Assembly (NCBI GenBank): GCA_004356615.1
Contig: SMWT01000072.1
Coordinates: forward strand, 1 to 40,379
From: Deltaproteobacteria bacterium
GTDB taxonomy: Bacteria; Bdellovibrionota; Bacteriovoracia; Bacteriovoracales; Bacteriovoracaceae
DNA length: 40,379 nt
Direction of reading: 5' to 3'
In this document: one piece after another, positions 16,010 through 25,220 of the stretch
Numbering within the stretch: the stretch's first letter is position 1
How the letters are laid out: every line of letters starts with the position of its first letter
Translations under genes and position numbers: made by a program
The notes under the pieces: model-generated
Told to the model about the DNA's origin: nothing
What the model saw: the letters and a program-made list of their open reading frames with translations, nothing else
Database searches by the model: none

Positions 16010-17437
16010 ATGGATGTTTCAATAAAAAAAAGAATAATCTTTGATCCCATCTATGGGTTCATCAGACTTACTCCTCTTGAGTGGGAGATTGTCCATTCCC
16101 CTTACTATCAACGTCTAAGGTGGCTTAAACAATTAGGCTTTGCCTGCTATGTTTTTCCGGGGGCCGAGCATTCTCGTTTTGGCCATTCCATTGGATCAAT
16201 GTTTAATGCCCACAATATTTTGATCTCCATCAATAAGGCAGTATCCGATGAAGAATTGGTGGATCCTAAATGTGGGTCGAAGGCCAAAAAGTTTCATCAA
16301 TCCATTAGGCTTGGGGCCTTAATGCATGACCTTGGTACTTTTCCTTTTAGTCATACCACTGAAGCGGCCTATATAAAATTTGGCGAAACGACCCATTCCA
16401 AGGGCGGAAAAGGACTAAAAGATGACCATGAAAACCTTGGCGCTTTTGTAATTAAAAATACTGACTTTCCAGGCGGCATAACCCATATCTTGGAAAAGTA
16501 TGGCCACGAGGCCAAACATATTTCTGATTTGGTTAAAGGAACCTCTACATCCATCTTGGCAAATCAAATTCTCCATGCTGAAGTTGATTGTGATCGTATG
16601 GATTATCTGCTTCGGGATGCTCATTATACAGGGCTTGAATATGGGACCTATGATCGTGACTATCTTCTTCACCATTTTTCCCTGGCCAAGGTGGATAACC
16701 AAGAAATTTTAACCATTAATAGCAATGCTCTTCATTGCGTGGAAGATTTCCTCATGTCTAGGTTTTCCTGGTACTCCCAAGTGGTTAGATCGCCAAGAGG
16801 GGCAAAATACGATGCTTTGGCCGAACATATATGTTTGTATATGTTAGAAAAAAGACTGTTTGTTAGATATAGCGAAATTTTAGAGATGGTGACAGACTCA
16901 CCACTTAGATTTTTGGGATTTACCGATAATTTCTTTTTAACCCAGATCCAAAAAAGTTTGGCCAACGGGAATTTTGATGAGAATCCAAAAATATGCGATA
17001 TGGCGATGGGGCTTTTGCTTGAAAAAGGACCTAAAAGAGTCCGACATGATGACTTAAGAAGGGTGCTTCTAAACCAAGACAATACAGCTGAAAATGATAA
17101 AATTTGTAAGAAGGCGAAGGCCAAGGTGCAAGAGATCAGGGATTTTATTAAAAAGAAAGGTGGACCTAAGGATTGGATCATTTCCGATCTTCCCACCAAG
17201 GATATAACTTTTGTTAAATCCTATAAACAAATTATTAAGGATTCGAAAGGCCCAAATATTTTACTAGAAAGGGACCCCGTCAAAATAAGCTATGAAAATG
17301 GAGATATTAAACTCCTTGGCGAAATAGAAAATTCCACCATTTCAATTTTGCAAGATACTAAAAATTATATACCCAATGTTTTTTGTTCCCAATCGGCCTA
17401 TGAGATTCTTAGCAAAGCAAAACTGATAGATGAGTAG
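16010..17437 (+). CDS. HD-domain phosphohydrolase, dNTPase-like
   Basis: 475 residues. The HD superfamily pattern is complete: His in EHSRFGHS (about 53-60), His106-Asp107 in LGALMHDLGTFPFSH, and a late Asp in EVDCDRMDYLLRDAHYTG (about 190-208). The N-terminus, DPIYGFIRLTPLEWEIVHS with YYQRLRWLKQLG, is typical of the dGTPase-like branch (SAMHD1, YwfO and relatives), which removes triphosphate from deoxynucleotides. The C-terminal part (about 330-475) is less conserved and may be regulatory. It starts 12 bases after the 71-residue gene and is probably co-transcribed with it. Confidence 0.88.
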   Translation: MDVSIKKRIIFDPIYGFIRLTPLEWEIVHSPYYQRLRWLKQLGFACYVFPGAEHSRFGHSIGSMFNAHNILISINKAVSDEELVDPKCGSKAKKFHQSIRLGALMHDLGTFPFSHTTEAAYIKFGETTHSKGGKGLKDDHENLGAFVIKNTDFPGGITHILEKYGHEAKHISDLVKGTSTSILANQILHAEVDCDRMDYLLRDAHYTGLEYGTYDRDYLLHHFSLAKVDNQEILTINSNALHCVEDFLMSRFSWYSQVVRSPRGAKYDALAEHICLYMLEKRLFVRYSEILEMVTDSPLRFLGFTDNFFLTQIQKSLANGNFDENPKICDMAMGLLLEKGPKRVRHDDLRRVLLNQDNTAENDKICKKAKAKVQEIRDFIKKKGGPKDWIISDLPTKDITFVKSYKQIIKDSKGPNILLERDPVKISYENGDIKLLGEIENSTISILQDTKNYIPNVFCSQSAYEILSKAKLIDE

Positions 17438-17543
17438 CCCGCCTATTTTGCTTTCTTTTTTAATTCGAGGTAAAATTAATTAATCTATCTTGTGACTTTC
17501 AAATTAGGATGATTTGTAAATATAGCTTAGGAAGGGGGCCAAA

Positions 17544-18257
17544 ATGTTGCAAAACTCGATAAGAGGGTTTTCCAAAAAAAGGCCGGTAACAAGCTCTGAT
17601 GATACTCTTTTTTCGTTGGAAGATGTTTCCGTCACTTTTGGAAATTTAAAGGCCTTAGAATCAGTATCTCTAGATATTCACCAGGGAGAGATCTTGTTTG
17701 TCACCGGCTCCTCAGGGGCGGGTAAAACAACTTTACTTAGACTTTTGGCCGAACAACTAAAACCTGACAGTGGCAAGATCCTTTTACCAAAAGATTTAAT
17801 AGGCGTTAGACTTTTCATTTCCCAGGTTTTTCAAGATTTAAAGTTTTTAATGAATAAAACTTGCGAAGAAAACCTTTTTCACAGCTTTGATAAAAAGGTT
17901 TATAAAAATAAAAAAATATTTTTAGGTGAAATGAATGATCTGTGCAAAATTTTAGGGATTACAGATAGACTACATCTTAAAATGGAGCAGGCCAACGGTG
18001 GCCTTAAACAAAAGGTGGCCTTAATTCGTGCACTGCTGGCAAAACCTGAAGTTATCATTTTAGATGAGCCCACAGGATCATTGGATGTAGATAATGCCCG
18101 AAAGATTTATGAGGTTCTTTCTTATTATAATATGAAAAAAAAATTAACCATTATTTGGGCCTCCCATAATCGGGAATTAGTTAAAGAATTCACAGGGAGA
18201 ATAATTCACCTAGATTCGGGGAAATTAGTCTATACGGGGCACGCATGTTTTATTTAA
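17544..18257 (+). CDS. ftsE: FtsE-like ABC ATPase
   Basis: 237 residues with a strong GGAAGGGGG ribosome binding site. Walker A GSSGAGKTT (about 55-63), Walker B VIILDEPTGSLD (about 170-181) and an H-loop WASHNRE (about 205-211). The signature loop, usually LSGGE in FtsE, reads ANGGLKQK, so the Ser that senses the opposite ATP is Asn. An extra N-terminal segment of about 20 residues precedes the ABC fold. With FtsX it forms the division complex that activates periplasmic peptidoglycan hydrolases through EnvC. It overlaps ftsX by 13 bases, and the ftsX-envC-ctp order supports the name. Confidence 0.88.
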   Translation: MLQNSIRGFSKKRPVTSSDDTLFSLEDVSVTFGNLKALESVSLDIHQGEILFVTGSSGAGKTTLLRLLAEQLKPDSGKILLPKDLIGVRLFISQVFQDLKFLMNKTCEENLFHSFDKKVYKNKKIFLGEMNDLCKILGITDRLHLKMEQANGGLKQKVALIRALLAKPEVIILDEPTGSLDVDNARKIYEVLSYYNMKKKLTIIWASHNRELVKEFTGRIIHLDSGKLVYTGHACFI

Positions 18258-19030
18258 AGAATTTTTTCAAGATCATCAAAGACAATCTTTTAAGCGGGAT
18301 TTTACTGTCACTTATTTCCTTGATCATTGTAATTTATATGGGAAATATAGACCTTTTTAAAAATAAAATAATCGGCCTCTATCCGGAATATTTAAAAGGG
18401 CCTTATTTTTATGCTCTTCTTTCTGCTACTGAAAACCATTCCAGAATAAAAAGAAAGATGCTTCTTTTACCTGGTGTGAACAAGGTGAGTATTATTGGTA
18501 AAAATGAAGTAAAAAACCAGACTTTAGAAATTTTGGATAATTTAAGCATGGGCCAAGAAGAGGAATTTAATTTTGAATATAGAGGCATGGAAATTGCTCT
18601 GGATCGGGATGTGAATGCCAGAGGCCAGGAGTTGATTAGAGGATATTTAAAACGGCTTGCTGGGGAAAGCAATATTACTCTTGGCAAGGTTTACCCTCCC
18701 TCTATTAGTAAAAAGCTCAAAGAGAATTTGGATATATTTAACAAATATGGAGGAATGGCCATTGGTCTTTGCTTGTTTTTGGTTTGGCTTTTGGCCTTCT
18801 TTTCTCTTAAGCAAAAAGTGAAGAAAGTTTCTTTTATAATCGAGCAATATCAGCGCAAACGAGGGGTGGAAATAAAAATAATCCTTTCTGGGGTGGCCCT
18901 TTTTTATATAATTGGCTGCTTGATCTCATACCCACTGCCTACCACCCAGTGGTATTTGGTAGCAGGGGTAGGGGCAGTATTTTTTGCTATAATGGCCTTG
19001 CTTAGTGGAAGACCTTCATGGGAAAGCTAA
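18245..19030 (+). CDS. ftsX: FtsX-like permease
   Basis: 261 residues with four hydrophobic helices (about 13-31, 169-187, 209-229 and 235-252) and a periplasmic loop between the first and second (about 35-165). This topology is that of FtsX, whose large loop recruits EnvC. Sequence conservation is low, as is usual for FtsX, so the call rests on topology, on overlap with the FtsE-like ATPase and on the next gene being EnvC-like (overlap 13 bases). Confidence 0.82.
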   Translation: MFYLKNFFKIIKDNLLSGILLSLISLIIVIYMGNIDLFKNKIIGLYPEYLKGPYFYALLSATENHSRIKRKMLLLPGVNKVSIIGKNEVKNQTLEILDNLSMGQEEEFNFEYRGMEIALDRDVNARGQELIRGYLKRLAGESNITLGKVYPPSISKKLKENLDIFNKYGGMAIGLCLFLVWLLAFFSLKQKVKKVSFIIEQYQRKRGVEIKIILSGVALFYIIGCLISYPLPTTQWYLVAGVGAVFFAIMALLSGRPSWES

Positions 19031-20049
19031 TTCTTGCTTTTTTAATTTTAATTTCACCGGTTTATGCGAAGGTAAAAAGACCCAAGTTTAATTCTTTAAC
19101 TAAACTTCAAAGCAAGATTTTTAGAATTGAAAAAAAGATCTTTAAAATTACTGGTGAGCTAGAAGAATTAGAGAAAAATTTAGAAGAAAAGAATAAGGCC
19201 TATCTTGAAAACCTAAAACAAAAAAGATCGATTGAGGATAAGCTGGCAGAGTATCGCACGATTATAGAAAATGAAAAAGGACAACTTCAGGTGAAGATTG
19301 ATCATGCTCAGGATAGTTTTAGGCATGCTCTTTTAAACGATGTTGATCAAAATGATTATCCTAAAAATATTCTTGGCAGAAAAATGATTAAAAAGATCCT
19401 CAGAAAAAATTTGGAGGTCTTTTACCAGGGCAAGATTAGGTTAATTACTCTTGGGAATGAACTAATTGACCTTGAAAATAAGTTCCTTGAACATATTAAT
19501 AATGAAAATCAGTTGGTAGAACTTTTAAATCATTTGGAAATGGAAAAAAAAGATCTGGCAAGTAATTACTACCGTGAGGAAGAAAAAAAGAAAAAATGGA
19601 GATTAAAATTCAACAAGCTTAAAAGTAAGCTTGTTCAAGGAAAACAACAGAAAAAGAGTAGTATGAGAATTGGCCGATTTGCCTCTCCTTTGGAGGAGTT
19701 TTCTGATTTGACCTACCAGAATAAAGGAATAACTTTTAAGTACAAAGGTATCAATCAGGTTTTTGCCGCCAGATCTGGTAAAGTCGTTTATTCTGGAAAA
19801 CTTTCCACTTATGGAAATGTCGTCATAATTGATCATGGAAAAAGTACTCGTTCAGTTGTCCTGGGGAGTTTTGATATCAGAATTAAAAAAGGTGAAAAGG
19901 TAGAAAAGGGCGATGTGATTGGATATACTTCTAAAGCAGAAAGTGGAAAGTTATATTTTGAGGTAAGAAAAAAAGATAAAGTACAAAAAACCATTCTATT
20001 TATGGATGGTAATTTCATTTCTAAGAATACTACAAAAAAGAAGGTTTAA
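19018..20049 (+). CDS. EnvC-like activator with degenerate LytM domain
   Basis: 343 residues. A signal peptide (about 1-17), a long coiled coil (about 25-215, heptads rich in Glu, Lys and Leu) and a C-terminal LytM/M23 fold (about 225-335; VVYSGKLSTYGNVVIIDHG). The zinc ligands of active M23 peptidases are gone: there is no HxxxD, and the usual HxH strand reads LYFEVR. This is what EnvC looks like: not a hydrolase but an activator of amidases, regulated by FtsEX. The gene overlaps ftsX, consistent with one operon. The likely amidase partner is not in the window. Confidence 0.87.
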   Translation: MGKLILAFLILISPVYAKVKRPKFNSLTKLQSKIFRIEKKIFKITGELEELEKNLEEKNKAYLENLKQKRSIEDKLAEYRTIIENEKGQLQVKIDHAQDSFRHALLNDVDQNDYPKNILGRKMIKKILRKNLEVFYQGKIRLITLGNELIDLENKFLEHINNENQLVELLNHLEMEKKDLASNYYREEEKKKKWRLKFNKLKSKLVQGKQQKKSSMRIGRFASPLEEFSDLTYQNKGITFKYKGINQVFAARSGKVVYSGKLSTYGNVVIIDHGKSTRSVVLGSFDIRIKKGEKVEKGDVIGYTSKAESGKLYFEVRKKDKVQKTILFMDGNFISKNTTKKKV

Positions 20050-20050
20050 A

Positions 20051-21424
20051 GTGATTAAGATCTTAATATTAAGTTTGCTTTTAATAAATCCCGTTTATTC
20101 TCAGAAAACAGATCTTACCAATATTCCCCAGTCTAGGTATGAAAAGTTAGAATTGTTTAACAGGGTTTTATACCTAATTGAAACCCAATATTATCGAGAC
20201 ATTAATTTTGAAAAATTAATTGAAGGCGCTCTTAAGGGGATGATGTCAACCCTTGACCCTCATTCGGCCTATCTGCCAGCAGAGAGCTTCTCCAAAATGG
20301 AAGAAGAAACTCAAGGTGAGTTTGGGGGACTTGGAATAGAGGTGACACTTAAGGATGGTGTAATCGTGGTCATTACCCCCATTGATGACACTCCAGCTTT
20401 TAGGGCCGATATCAGACCGGGAGATAAGATCGTAGAAATTGAAGGCGAGAGTATGGTTGGGATCACGCTTAATGAAGCGGTCAAAAAAATGAGAGGTAAA
20501 CCTAATTCAAAAATAAAAATTGGAATCTTAAGAGAAGGTGTGGAAGGAGTGAAAAGAATAACTCTTACTAGAGAGAAAATAAAAGTAAAACCAGTTAAGG
20601 CAGAGTTAGTGGATGAAAAATATGCCTATATAAGACTTGTGCAATTTCAAAGAAATTCTGCCAAGTATATCGCTTCAACCCTTAAACGTTTTAAAAGAAA
20701 GACTAAGAAAAAAGGCGGGTTAAAAGGCATTATTCTAGACCTTAGAGCTAATCCTGGCGGATTACTAGATGAGGCAGTCAATGTTTCATCCCTGTTTTTA
20801 AGAGATGGGATTGTAGTTTCCATAGAAGGACGAGATAAGAAATTTAATGAAATAAAATTTGTGAACAAAGGAGGTATGAAAGATATTGATACCCCCATGG
20901 TCGTATTAATTGATGGCTCTTCTGCCTCGGCATCTGAAATTGTGGCGGGGGCACTTAAAGATCATAAACGGGCGATCTTGATGGGGTCTAGGTCTTTTGG
21001 AAAAGGTTCAGTTCAGACCGTGGCCAAAATTGATAAGACAAGAGGAATGAAACTTACCATTGCTCAATATATGACACCAAGTGGAAAGAAGATTCAGGCC
21101 ATAGGTGTGGAGCCCGATGTTTATTTAGACCAAGTAAAAGATGACTGGTCAAAGTTAACTAGAAAAAGCCACTACACCAGAGAAAAAGATTTAAGAGGAC
21201 ATTTAACCGCCACCATTGAAACCAAGGAAGAAAAAGCACTTCGCTTAGAAGAAGAGAAAGAAATAAGGGCCGAGCGAATTAAAAGGATTGAAGAACTTAA
21301 AAATAAAAAAGATAAGAAGGTAGATAAAGCTTTAAAAAGATATGATCCCAATGAAGACTATCAGGTTATTCAGGCCATTAATTATCTAAAGAGTTTAGAA
21401 ACCTTTAGAAAGTTGAAGTTTTAA
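20051..21424 (+). CDS. C-terminal processing peptidase (S41, CtpA-type)
   Basis: 457 residues from a GTG at 20051, one base after the envC-like stop; a longer frame from 20006 would overlap that gene. A signal peptide (about 1-17) is followed by a PDZ domain (about 90-175; GGLGIEVTL, RPGDKIVEIEGE) and the S41 protease domain with Ser293 (SASASE), Lys318 (FGKG) and Gln322, the expected triad spacing. It cleaves C-termini of periplasmic proteins, often peptidoglycan hydrolases. A ctp gene after ftsEX-envC is a common arrangement and suggests a role at division. A charged C-terminal tail (about 395-430) is rich in Lys and Glu. Confidence 0.94.
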   Translation: MIKILILSLLLINPVYSQKTDLTNIPQSRYEKLELFNRVLYLIETQYYRDINFEKLIEGALKGMMSTLDPHSAYLPAESFSKMEEETQGEFGGLGIEVTLKDGVIVVITPIDDTPAFRADIRPGDKIVEIEGESMVGITLNEAVKKMRGKPNSKIKIGILREGVEGVKRITLTREKIKVKPVKAELVDEKYAYIRLVQFQRNSAKYIASTLKRFKRKTKKKGGLKGIILDLRANPGGLLDEAVNVSSLFLRDGIVVSIEGRDKKFNEIKFVNKGGMKDIDTPMVVLIDGSSASASEIVAGALKDHKRAILMGSRSFGKGSVQTVAKIDKTRGMKLTIAQYMTPSGKKIQAIGVEPDVYLDQVKDDWSKLTRKSHYTREKDLRGHLTATIETKEEKALRLEEEKEIRAERIKRIEELKNKKDKKVDKALKRYDPNEDYQVIQAINYLKSLETFRKLKF

Positions 21425-21438
21425 GTTATAAAGGGTTA

Positions 21439-22725
21439 ATGCAAAGCAATCCCATCACTGTCACCGAATTAGTATTAAGCGTAAAATCTCTTTTAGAAGG
21501 AGAATTTAGGAATGTTTGCCTGGTAGGTGAAATTACTAATCTATCTAGTTCTTCCGCAGGACATTATTACTTTTCTGTCTCTGATAAAGATTCGGCGATA
21601 AGCGCTGCTTTATTTCGGGGAAGCGCCATGAGAAATCCTTTAATTAAAGAAATGCGAGATGGGGATAAAGTAATTTTGCATGGGAGCATGGGAGTCTACG
21701 CTAAAAGAGGAACTTTCCAAGTAATTGTTACCCGAATAGAAAAGGCCGGAAAGGGAGATCTACTGGCCCAATTTGAAGCGCTTAAAAGAAAATTGGCCGG
21801 TGAAGGTCTCTTTGATCCCAGCATAAAGAAAGCAATTCCTCCCTATCCTAAAAGGATTGCCGTTATTACCTCTATTGGGGGGGCAGCGCTGCATGATTTT
21901 AATAATGTTTATAAAAGAAGATCCATTTGGATGGATAATTTGGTAGTGGGTGCGGTTGTCCAAGGCGATGCTTCACCAGCTTCTCTCCGCAGAGCTCTTA
22001 AGCTTGTTCTGCAATATTCAGAGAAGGCACCTGTGGATAAAAAAATAGATGTGGTTGTCTTTACTAGGGGAGGAGGAAGCTTGGAGGACTTATGGGCCTT
22101 TAATGACGAATTGCTTGCCAGGGATATTTTTTCCTGCCCTATACCAACCGTAAGCGCCGTAGGGCATCAGGTGGACTATACCATCTCAGATTTCGTAGCT
22201 GATTTAAGATGTGAAACCCCTACAGCGGCAGCAGAAGTGTTAACTCATCATCAAACAAAATTAAAAGAGGGCCTCCAACATTCTATAACCAGATTAAACT
22301 CACAAATTCGCCATCTCTTAGCTGATATAAGGGAAGTGTTGGATAAGGCCCATCCGCGAGAAATTTTAAATAGGATTTTGCAGAATTTTTTATCTTTGCA
22401 AAAAAAATTAGAAACCCTAAATATATCTCCGCGCTTTTATGAGCTGACCCGTCTTTATGAGAAGCAATTGTTTTTAGATGAAATGATTACCCGAATGAAA
22501 CAGAAGATGTTAGAATGGTGCAGAGATAAAACAGCTCAAAATGAAAAATCATTTGAGCTGCTCCGGGTTTTAAATCCCCATAATGTTTTAGGAAGGGGAT
22601 ACGTTTATATTCGGGATGAAAATGGAAAAATCATACCTAGTTTTAAAATATATTCTACGTTAAAAGAAAAAGAACACCTGGGCCTTAAATTTCACGACGG
22701 CGAGGGGAGTGCATTAAAGGATTGA
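21439..22725 (+). CDS. xseA: Exodeoxyribonuclease VII large subunit
   Basis: 428 residues. An OB-fold domain at about 5-100 (VTELVLSVKSLLEGEFRNV, GHYYFSVSD, ISAALFRG) precedes the catalytic core with FTRGGGSLEDLWAFNDE (about 213-229) and AVGHQVDYTISDFVADLR (about 240-257), the family hallmarks. A coiled-coil region (about 270-370) would hold small subunits. It degrades single-stranded DNA from both ends. The partner xseB, often adjacent, is not in the window. AAAGGG precedes the ATG; the gene is 14 bases after ctp. Confidence 0.95.
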   Translation: MQSNPITVTELVLSVKSLLEGEFRNVCLVGEITNLSSSSAGHYYFSVSDKDSAISAALFRGSAMRNPLIKEMRDGDKVILHGSMGVYAKRGTFQVIVTRIEKAGKGDLLAQFEALKRKLAGEGLFDPSIKKAIPPYPKRIAVITSIGGAALHDFNNVYKRRSIWMDNLVVGAVVQGDASPASLRRALKLVLQYSEKAPVDKKIDVVVFTRGGGSLEDLWAFNDELLARDIFSCPIPTVSAVGHQVDYTISDFVADLRCETPTAAAEVLTHHQTKLKEGLQHSITRLNSQIRHLLADIREVLDKAHPREILNRILQNFLSLQKKLETLNISPRFYELTRLYEKQLFLDEMITRMKQKMLEWCRDKTAQNEKSFELLRVLNPHNVLGRGYVYIRDENGKIIPSFKIYSTLKEKEHLGLKFHDGEGSALKD

Positions 22726-22729
22726 GCGC

Positions 22730-23566
22730 ATGAAAATAGGACTTTTACTACTCTTTTTGATTTCTTGTTCTAGTACTCAGAATAAAAAACCTTATACTCC
22801 TTATAAAGTTTCCCTAAAACCAGGCGAGGTAAAGCTTGTATCGTTTAAGGTGCCCAAAGCTAACCCTTTAGGGAAAGTCTATTGTAATAATCAAGAGATT
22901 CCTTATGTCGAAAAAGATGGGAAGATGATCATCTTTTTGGCAGAGTCTTATTTTTCTAAGCTTAAACCTTTTAGCTGCAACTATTTAGAAAAAAAGACCC
23001 AGGTTCACTTGGCCAATATTAACGTAGTGGAAAAAAAATTCCCTTTTGAAAAATTAAATGTTGATAAGAAGAAAGTTTTTTACAGTAAAAAAGATTTAAA
23101 AAGGATCATAAGGGAATCAGAAAAATTAAAAATTGTATATGGGGGGAGCAAGAAAGATCTTTTTCAAGGGCCTTTCGAATTACCTCTGCGGTCAAAGGTG
23201 ACCTCTATCTATGGCACTAAAAGATTATTTAACAATAATAAGAAATCACAGCATCTCGGTACAGATTATAGGGCCAAGGTAGGAACTCCTATAAGGGTTT
23301 CAAATGGTGGAAAAGTTGCCTTGGCAGAAGATCTGTTTTTTACTGGTAATACGGTTATTATCGACCACGGACTAGGAGTTTTTACCATGTATGGGCACCT
23401 ATCAAAAATATCTGTAAAAGTAGGTGAACATGTGACAAATGATCGAGTGGTGGGTCTTTCGGGTATGACTGGGCGAGTGACAGGGCCTCATCTTCATTGG
23501 GGTGTTAAGGTACATGGACATTGGGTAGATGGAAACAGTCTGGTTTTGGAAACTGAAAAATTATGA
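22730..23566 (+). CDS. M23 peptidase lipoprotein (LytM-type, intact site)
   Basis: 278 residues. A lipoprotein signal ends in LISC, with Ser at +2, so the product should be an outer-membrane lipoprotein. The C-terminal M23 domain (about 150-270) keeps the zinc ligands: HLGTDYRAK (HxxxD) and GPHLHWGV (HxH), with YGHLSK between them. Unlike the EnvC-like protein nearby, it should hydrolyse peptidoglycan cross-links. The N-terminal region (about 25-140) is unassigned. It starts 4 bases after xseA and overlaps fluC by ATGA. Confidence 0.93.
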   Translation: MKIGLLLLFLISCSSTQNKKPYTPYKVSLKPGEVKLVSFKVPKANPLGKVYCNNQEIPYVEKDGKMIIFLAESYFSKLKPFSCNYLEKKTQVHLANINVVEKKFPFEKLNVDKKKVFYSKKDLKRIIRESEKLKIVYGGSKKDLFQGPFELPLRSKVTSIYGTKRLFNNNKKSQHLGTDYRAKVGTPIRVSNGGKVALAEDLFFTGNTVIIDHGLGVFTMYGHLSKISVKVGEHVTNDRVVGLSGMTGRVTGPHLHWGVKVHGHWVDGNSLVLETEKL

Positions 23567-23919
23567 ATTTACTCGCGGTATTTCTAGGCGGAGGCCTAGG
23601 AGCAGTTTCTCGGTGGCTTATTACCTATGGAGTTCTTTTAATCACTCACCGGGTTTGGGCGGGAACCCTGCTTGTTAACTGTATCGGTTCTCTTATTCTT
23701 TTTCTAATTCATAAATACTGGGTTCCAACAGCTCCAGCATTAAATTTATTTTATAAAGTAGGGCTAATGGGTGGACTTACCACTTTTAGTACCTTTTCCC
23801 TAGAGATGGTTATCTACTTCAAAAACGGTGATTATTTAGAAAGTTTTCTTATTATGTTTTTAAATATGGGAATTTGTTTTTTAATGGGGTTTTTCATACT
23901 TAGAAATACCGCAACTTAA
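23563..23919 (+). CDS. fluC: Fluoride channel FluC (CrcB)
   Basis: 118 residues with four membrane helices. Hallmarks: GGGLGAVSRW (about 9-18), GTLLVNCIGS (about 34-43) and GGLTTFSTFSLE (about 70-81), which line the fluoride pore and the central sodium site. It exports fluoride as a dual-topology dimer; a single gene implies a homodimer. No fluoride riboswitch is expected, as the start overlaps the M23 gene. Its stop overlaps the stop of the convergent exonuclease gene. Confidence 0.95.
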   Translation: MNLLAVFLGGGLGAVSRWLITYGVLLITHRVWAGTLLVNCIGSLILFLIHKYWVPTAPALNLFYKVGLMGGLTTFSTFSLEMVIYFKNGDYLESFLIMFLNMGICFLMGFFILRNTAT

Positions 23920-25175
23920 ATATGTTCTCCGGGAAATAATCCAGAATTGGGGTTTTTCCTAACAAACTTGTTGAAAAGAGCGAAAAAACCATCCGCATTA
24001 TTTTTTGGAATTTCCTTATTGATTAAAAAGATATCAGTGGCCGAAAGCAGGTAGCTTTTAACTAAAGACTCAACATCACTTGAAAATGCGGTTTGTTTTA
24101 TTTTTTTCCGATCTATTTTTAGGCCTTTAGAAATTAAAAATTGATGAAGCTTTTTTCTTTGTGCCGGATAGGTGAAGACTAACTGGGATCTGGTATTTAA
24201 GGCGCTGACGGGAAACACCACATATTGTCCTGGGATTAAATGGTTGGCGATGAAAAAATCCGGGAGCTTTTGATCACTTTCTTCAATCTGGAGAAATTTT
24301 AATATTTCTTTAAGGGTCTCGGGTGGAAGCTTTGAAGATATGTGGGCAAAATGGATTAGGGCCTCAAGAAAAGGCCCATATAATTTAATTGTCACCATGG
24401 CCCATTCAAGTTTTGTTAAATGACTCTTGATAAAATCTATTTCCTCCCCGTTTCCTTTACAGGGAAGGGAAAAGAGAATAACCCCATTTTTTCCCTTGAT
24501 TGCTAAAAGGTAGGGAATTTTATTTTTTTTGAGTTGGCGGATTACTTCATCATTTCCCGATTCTGACCTGAAATTTTTACGGTCGAGTTCAAATCGATTC
24601 CTGGGATAATAGAGATGATTTATTTTACTAATATCTTTTTCTATAAAAAAATCTAGGTATTTTAAAAGTAACTGGGCCGCAGCTCTGGCATCATCTAGGG
24701 CGCGATGGGCCTTCGTGTGGGCGATTCCAAAAACTGAACTCATGTAATTTAAATTGGAGTTGATTAAAGATGGAATCAGGTATTTAGTCATTAAGTTGGT
24801 ACAAAGACTATTATTTTTTAAGGGTAACTTATCTAACTTTTTTAAAACAGCATTAAAAAATGGAACATCAAAAGAAATATTATGGGCCACAAGGATTGAA
24901 TCCCCCATGAAATCAAGGATTTCATCAATCACCTTTTCAATGGTGGGAGAGTTTTTCACATCATTATTGCTAATAGAGGTTAATTTTTGGATAAACTCTG
25001 GAATCCTAATTTGGGGGTTTATTAAGAAATCTTTTTCCTCAACAATTTTTTTGTTTTGAATCTTAACCAGGCCAATTTCAATTATTTTGTCCTGATCATG
25101 ATTAGGGCCTGTGGTTTCAAGATCAAAAACACAAAAGGTGAGATTTTTTACAAGATTTTCTGAAGGTGTGGTCAT
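23916..25175 (-). CDS. DnaQ-like DEDDh 3'-5' exonuclease with large unknown C-terminal region
   Basis: 419 residues from the ATG at 25175 (GGAG 7 bases upstream; a GTG at 25196 is also in frame). The exonuclease domain covers about 10-170: FDLETTG (Asp18, Glu20), VAHNISFDVPFF and HRALDDARA, giving a complete DEDDh set. Residues about 180-419 are not recognised; they look globular, with a LKKNKIPYLLAIKGKNGVIL strand region and Lys-rich helices. Such fusions occur in DNA repair or polymerase proofreading factors, but this one is not PolC or a GIY-YIG fusion by motif. It is third in a minus-strand group after punA and cdd, 45 bases after cdd. Its stop overlaps that of fluC. Confidence 0.88.
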   Translation of the reverse strand: MTTPSENLVKNLTFCVFDLETTGPNHDQDKIIEIGLVKIQNKKIVEEKDFLINPQIRIPEFIQKLTSISNNDVKNSPTIEKVIDEILDFMGDSILVAHNISFDVPFFNAVLKKLDKLPLKNNSLCTNLMTKYLIPSLINSNLNYMSSVFGIAHTKAHRALDDARAAAQLLLKYLDFFIEKDISKINHLYYPRNRFELDRKNFRSESGNDEVIRQLKKNKIPYLLAIKGKNGVILFSLPCKGNGEEIDFIKSHLTKLEWAMVTIKLYGPFLEALIHFAHISSKLPPETLKEILKFLQIEESDQKLPDFFIANHLIPGQYVVFPVSALNTRSQLVFTYPAQRKKLHQFLISKGLKIDRKKIKQTAFSSDVESLVKSYLLSATDIFLINKEIPKNNADGFFALFNKFVRKNPNSGLFPGEHI

Positions 25176-25220
25176 AGATAAGCTCCGAGTATTCACTCGA
25201 GAAAAGTTTAATTACTTCTA

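Noticed and set aside
16732-17199. 155-residue minus-strand open frame inside the HD hydrolase
   Set aside because: No ribosome binding site or protein-like features; the plus-strand frame is well conserved in motif terms.
22726-22729. xseB next to xseA
   Set aside because: No small Exo VII subunit frame is present; the next gene is an M23 lipoprotein.
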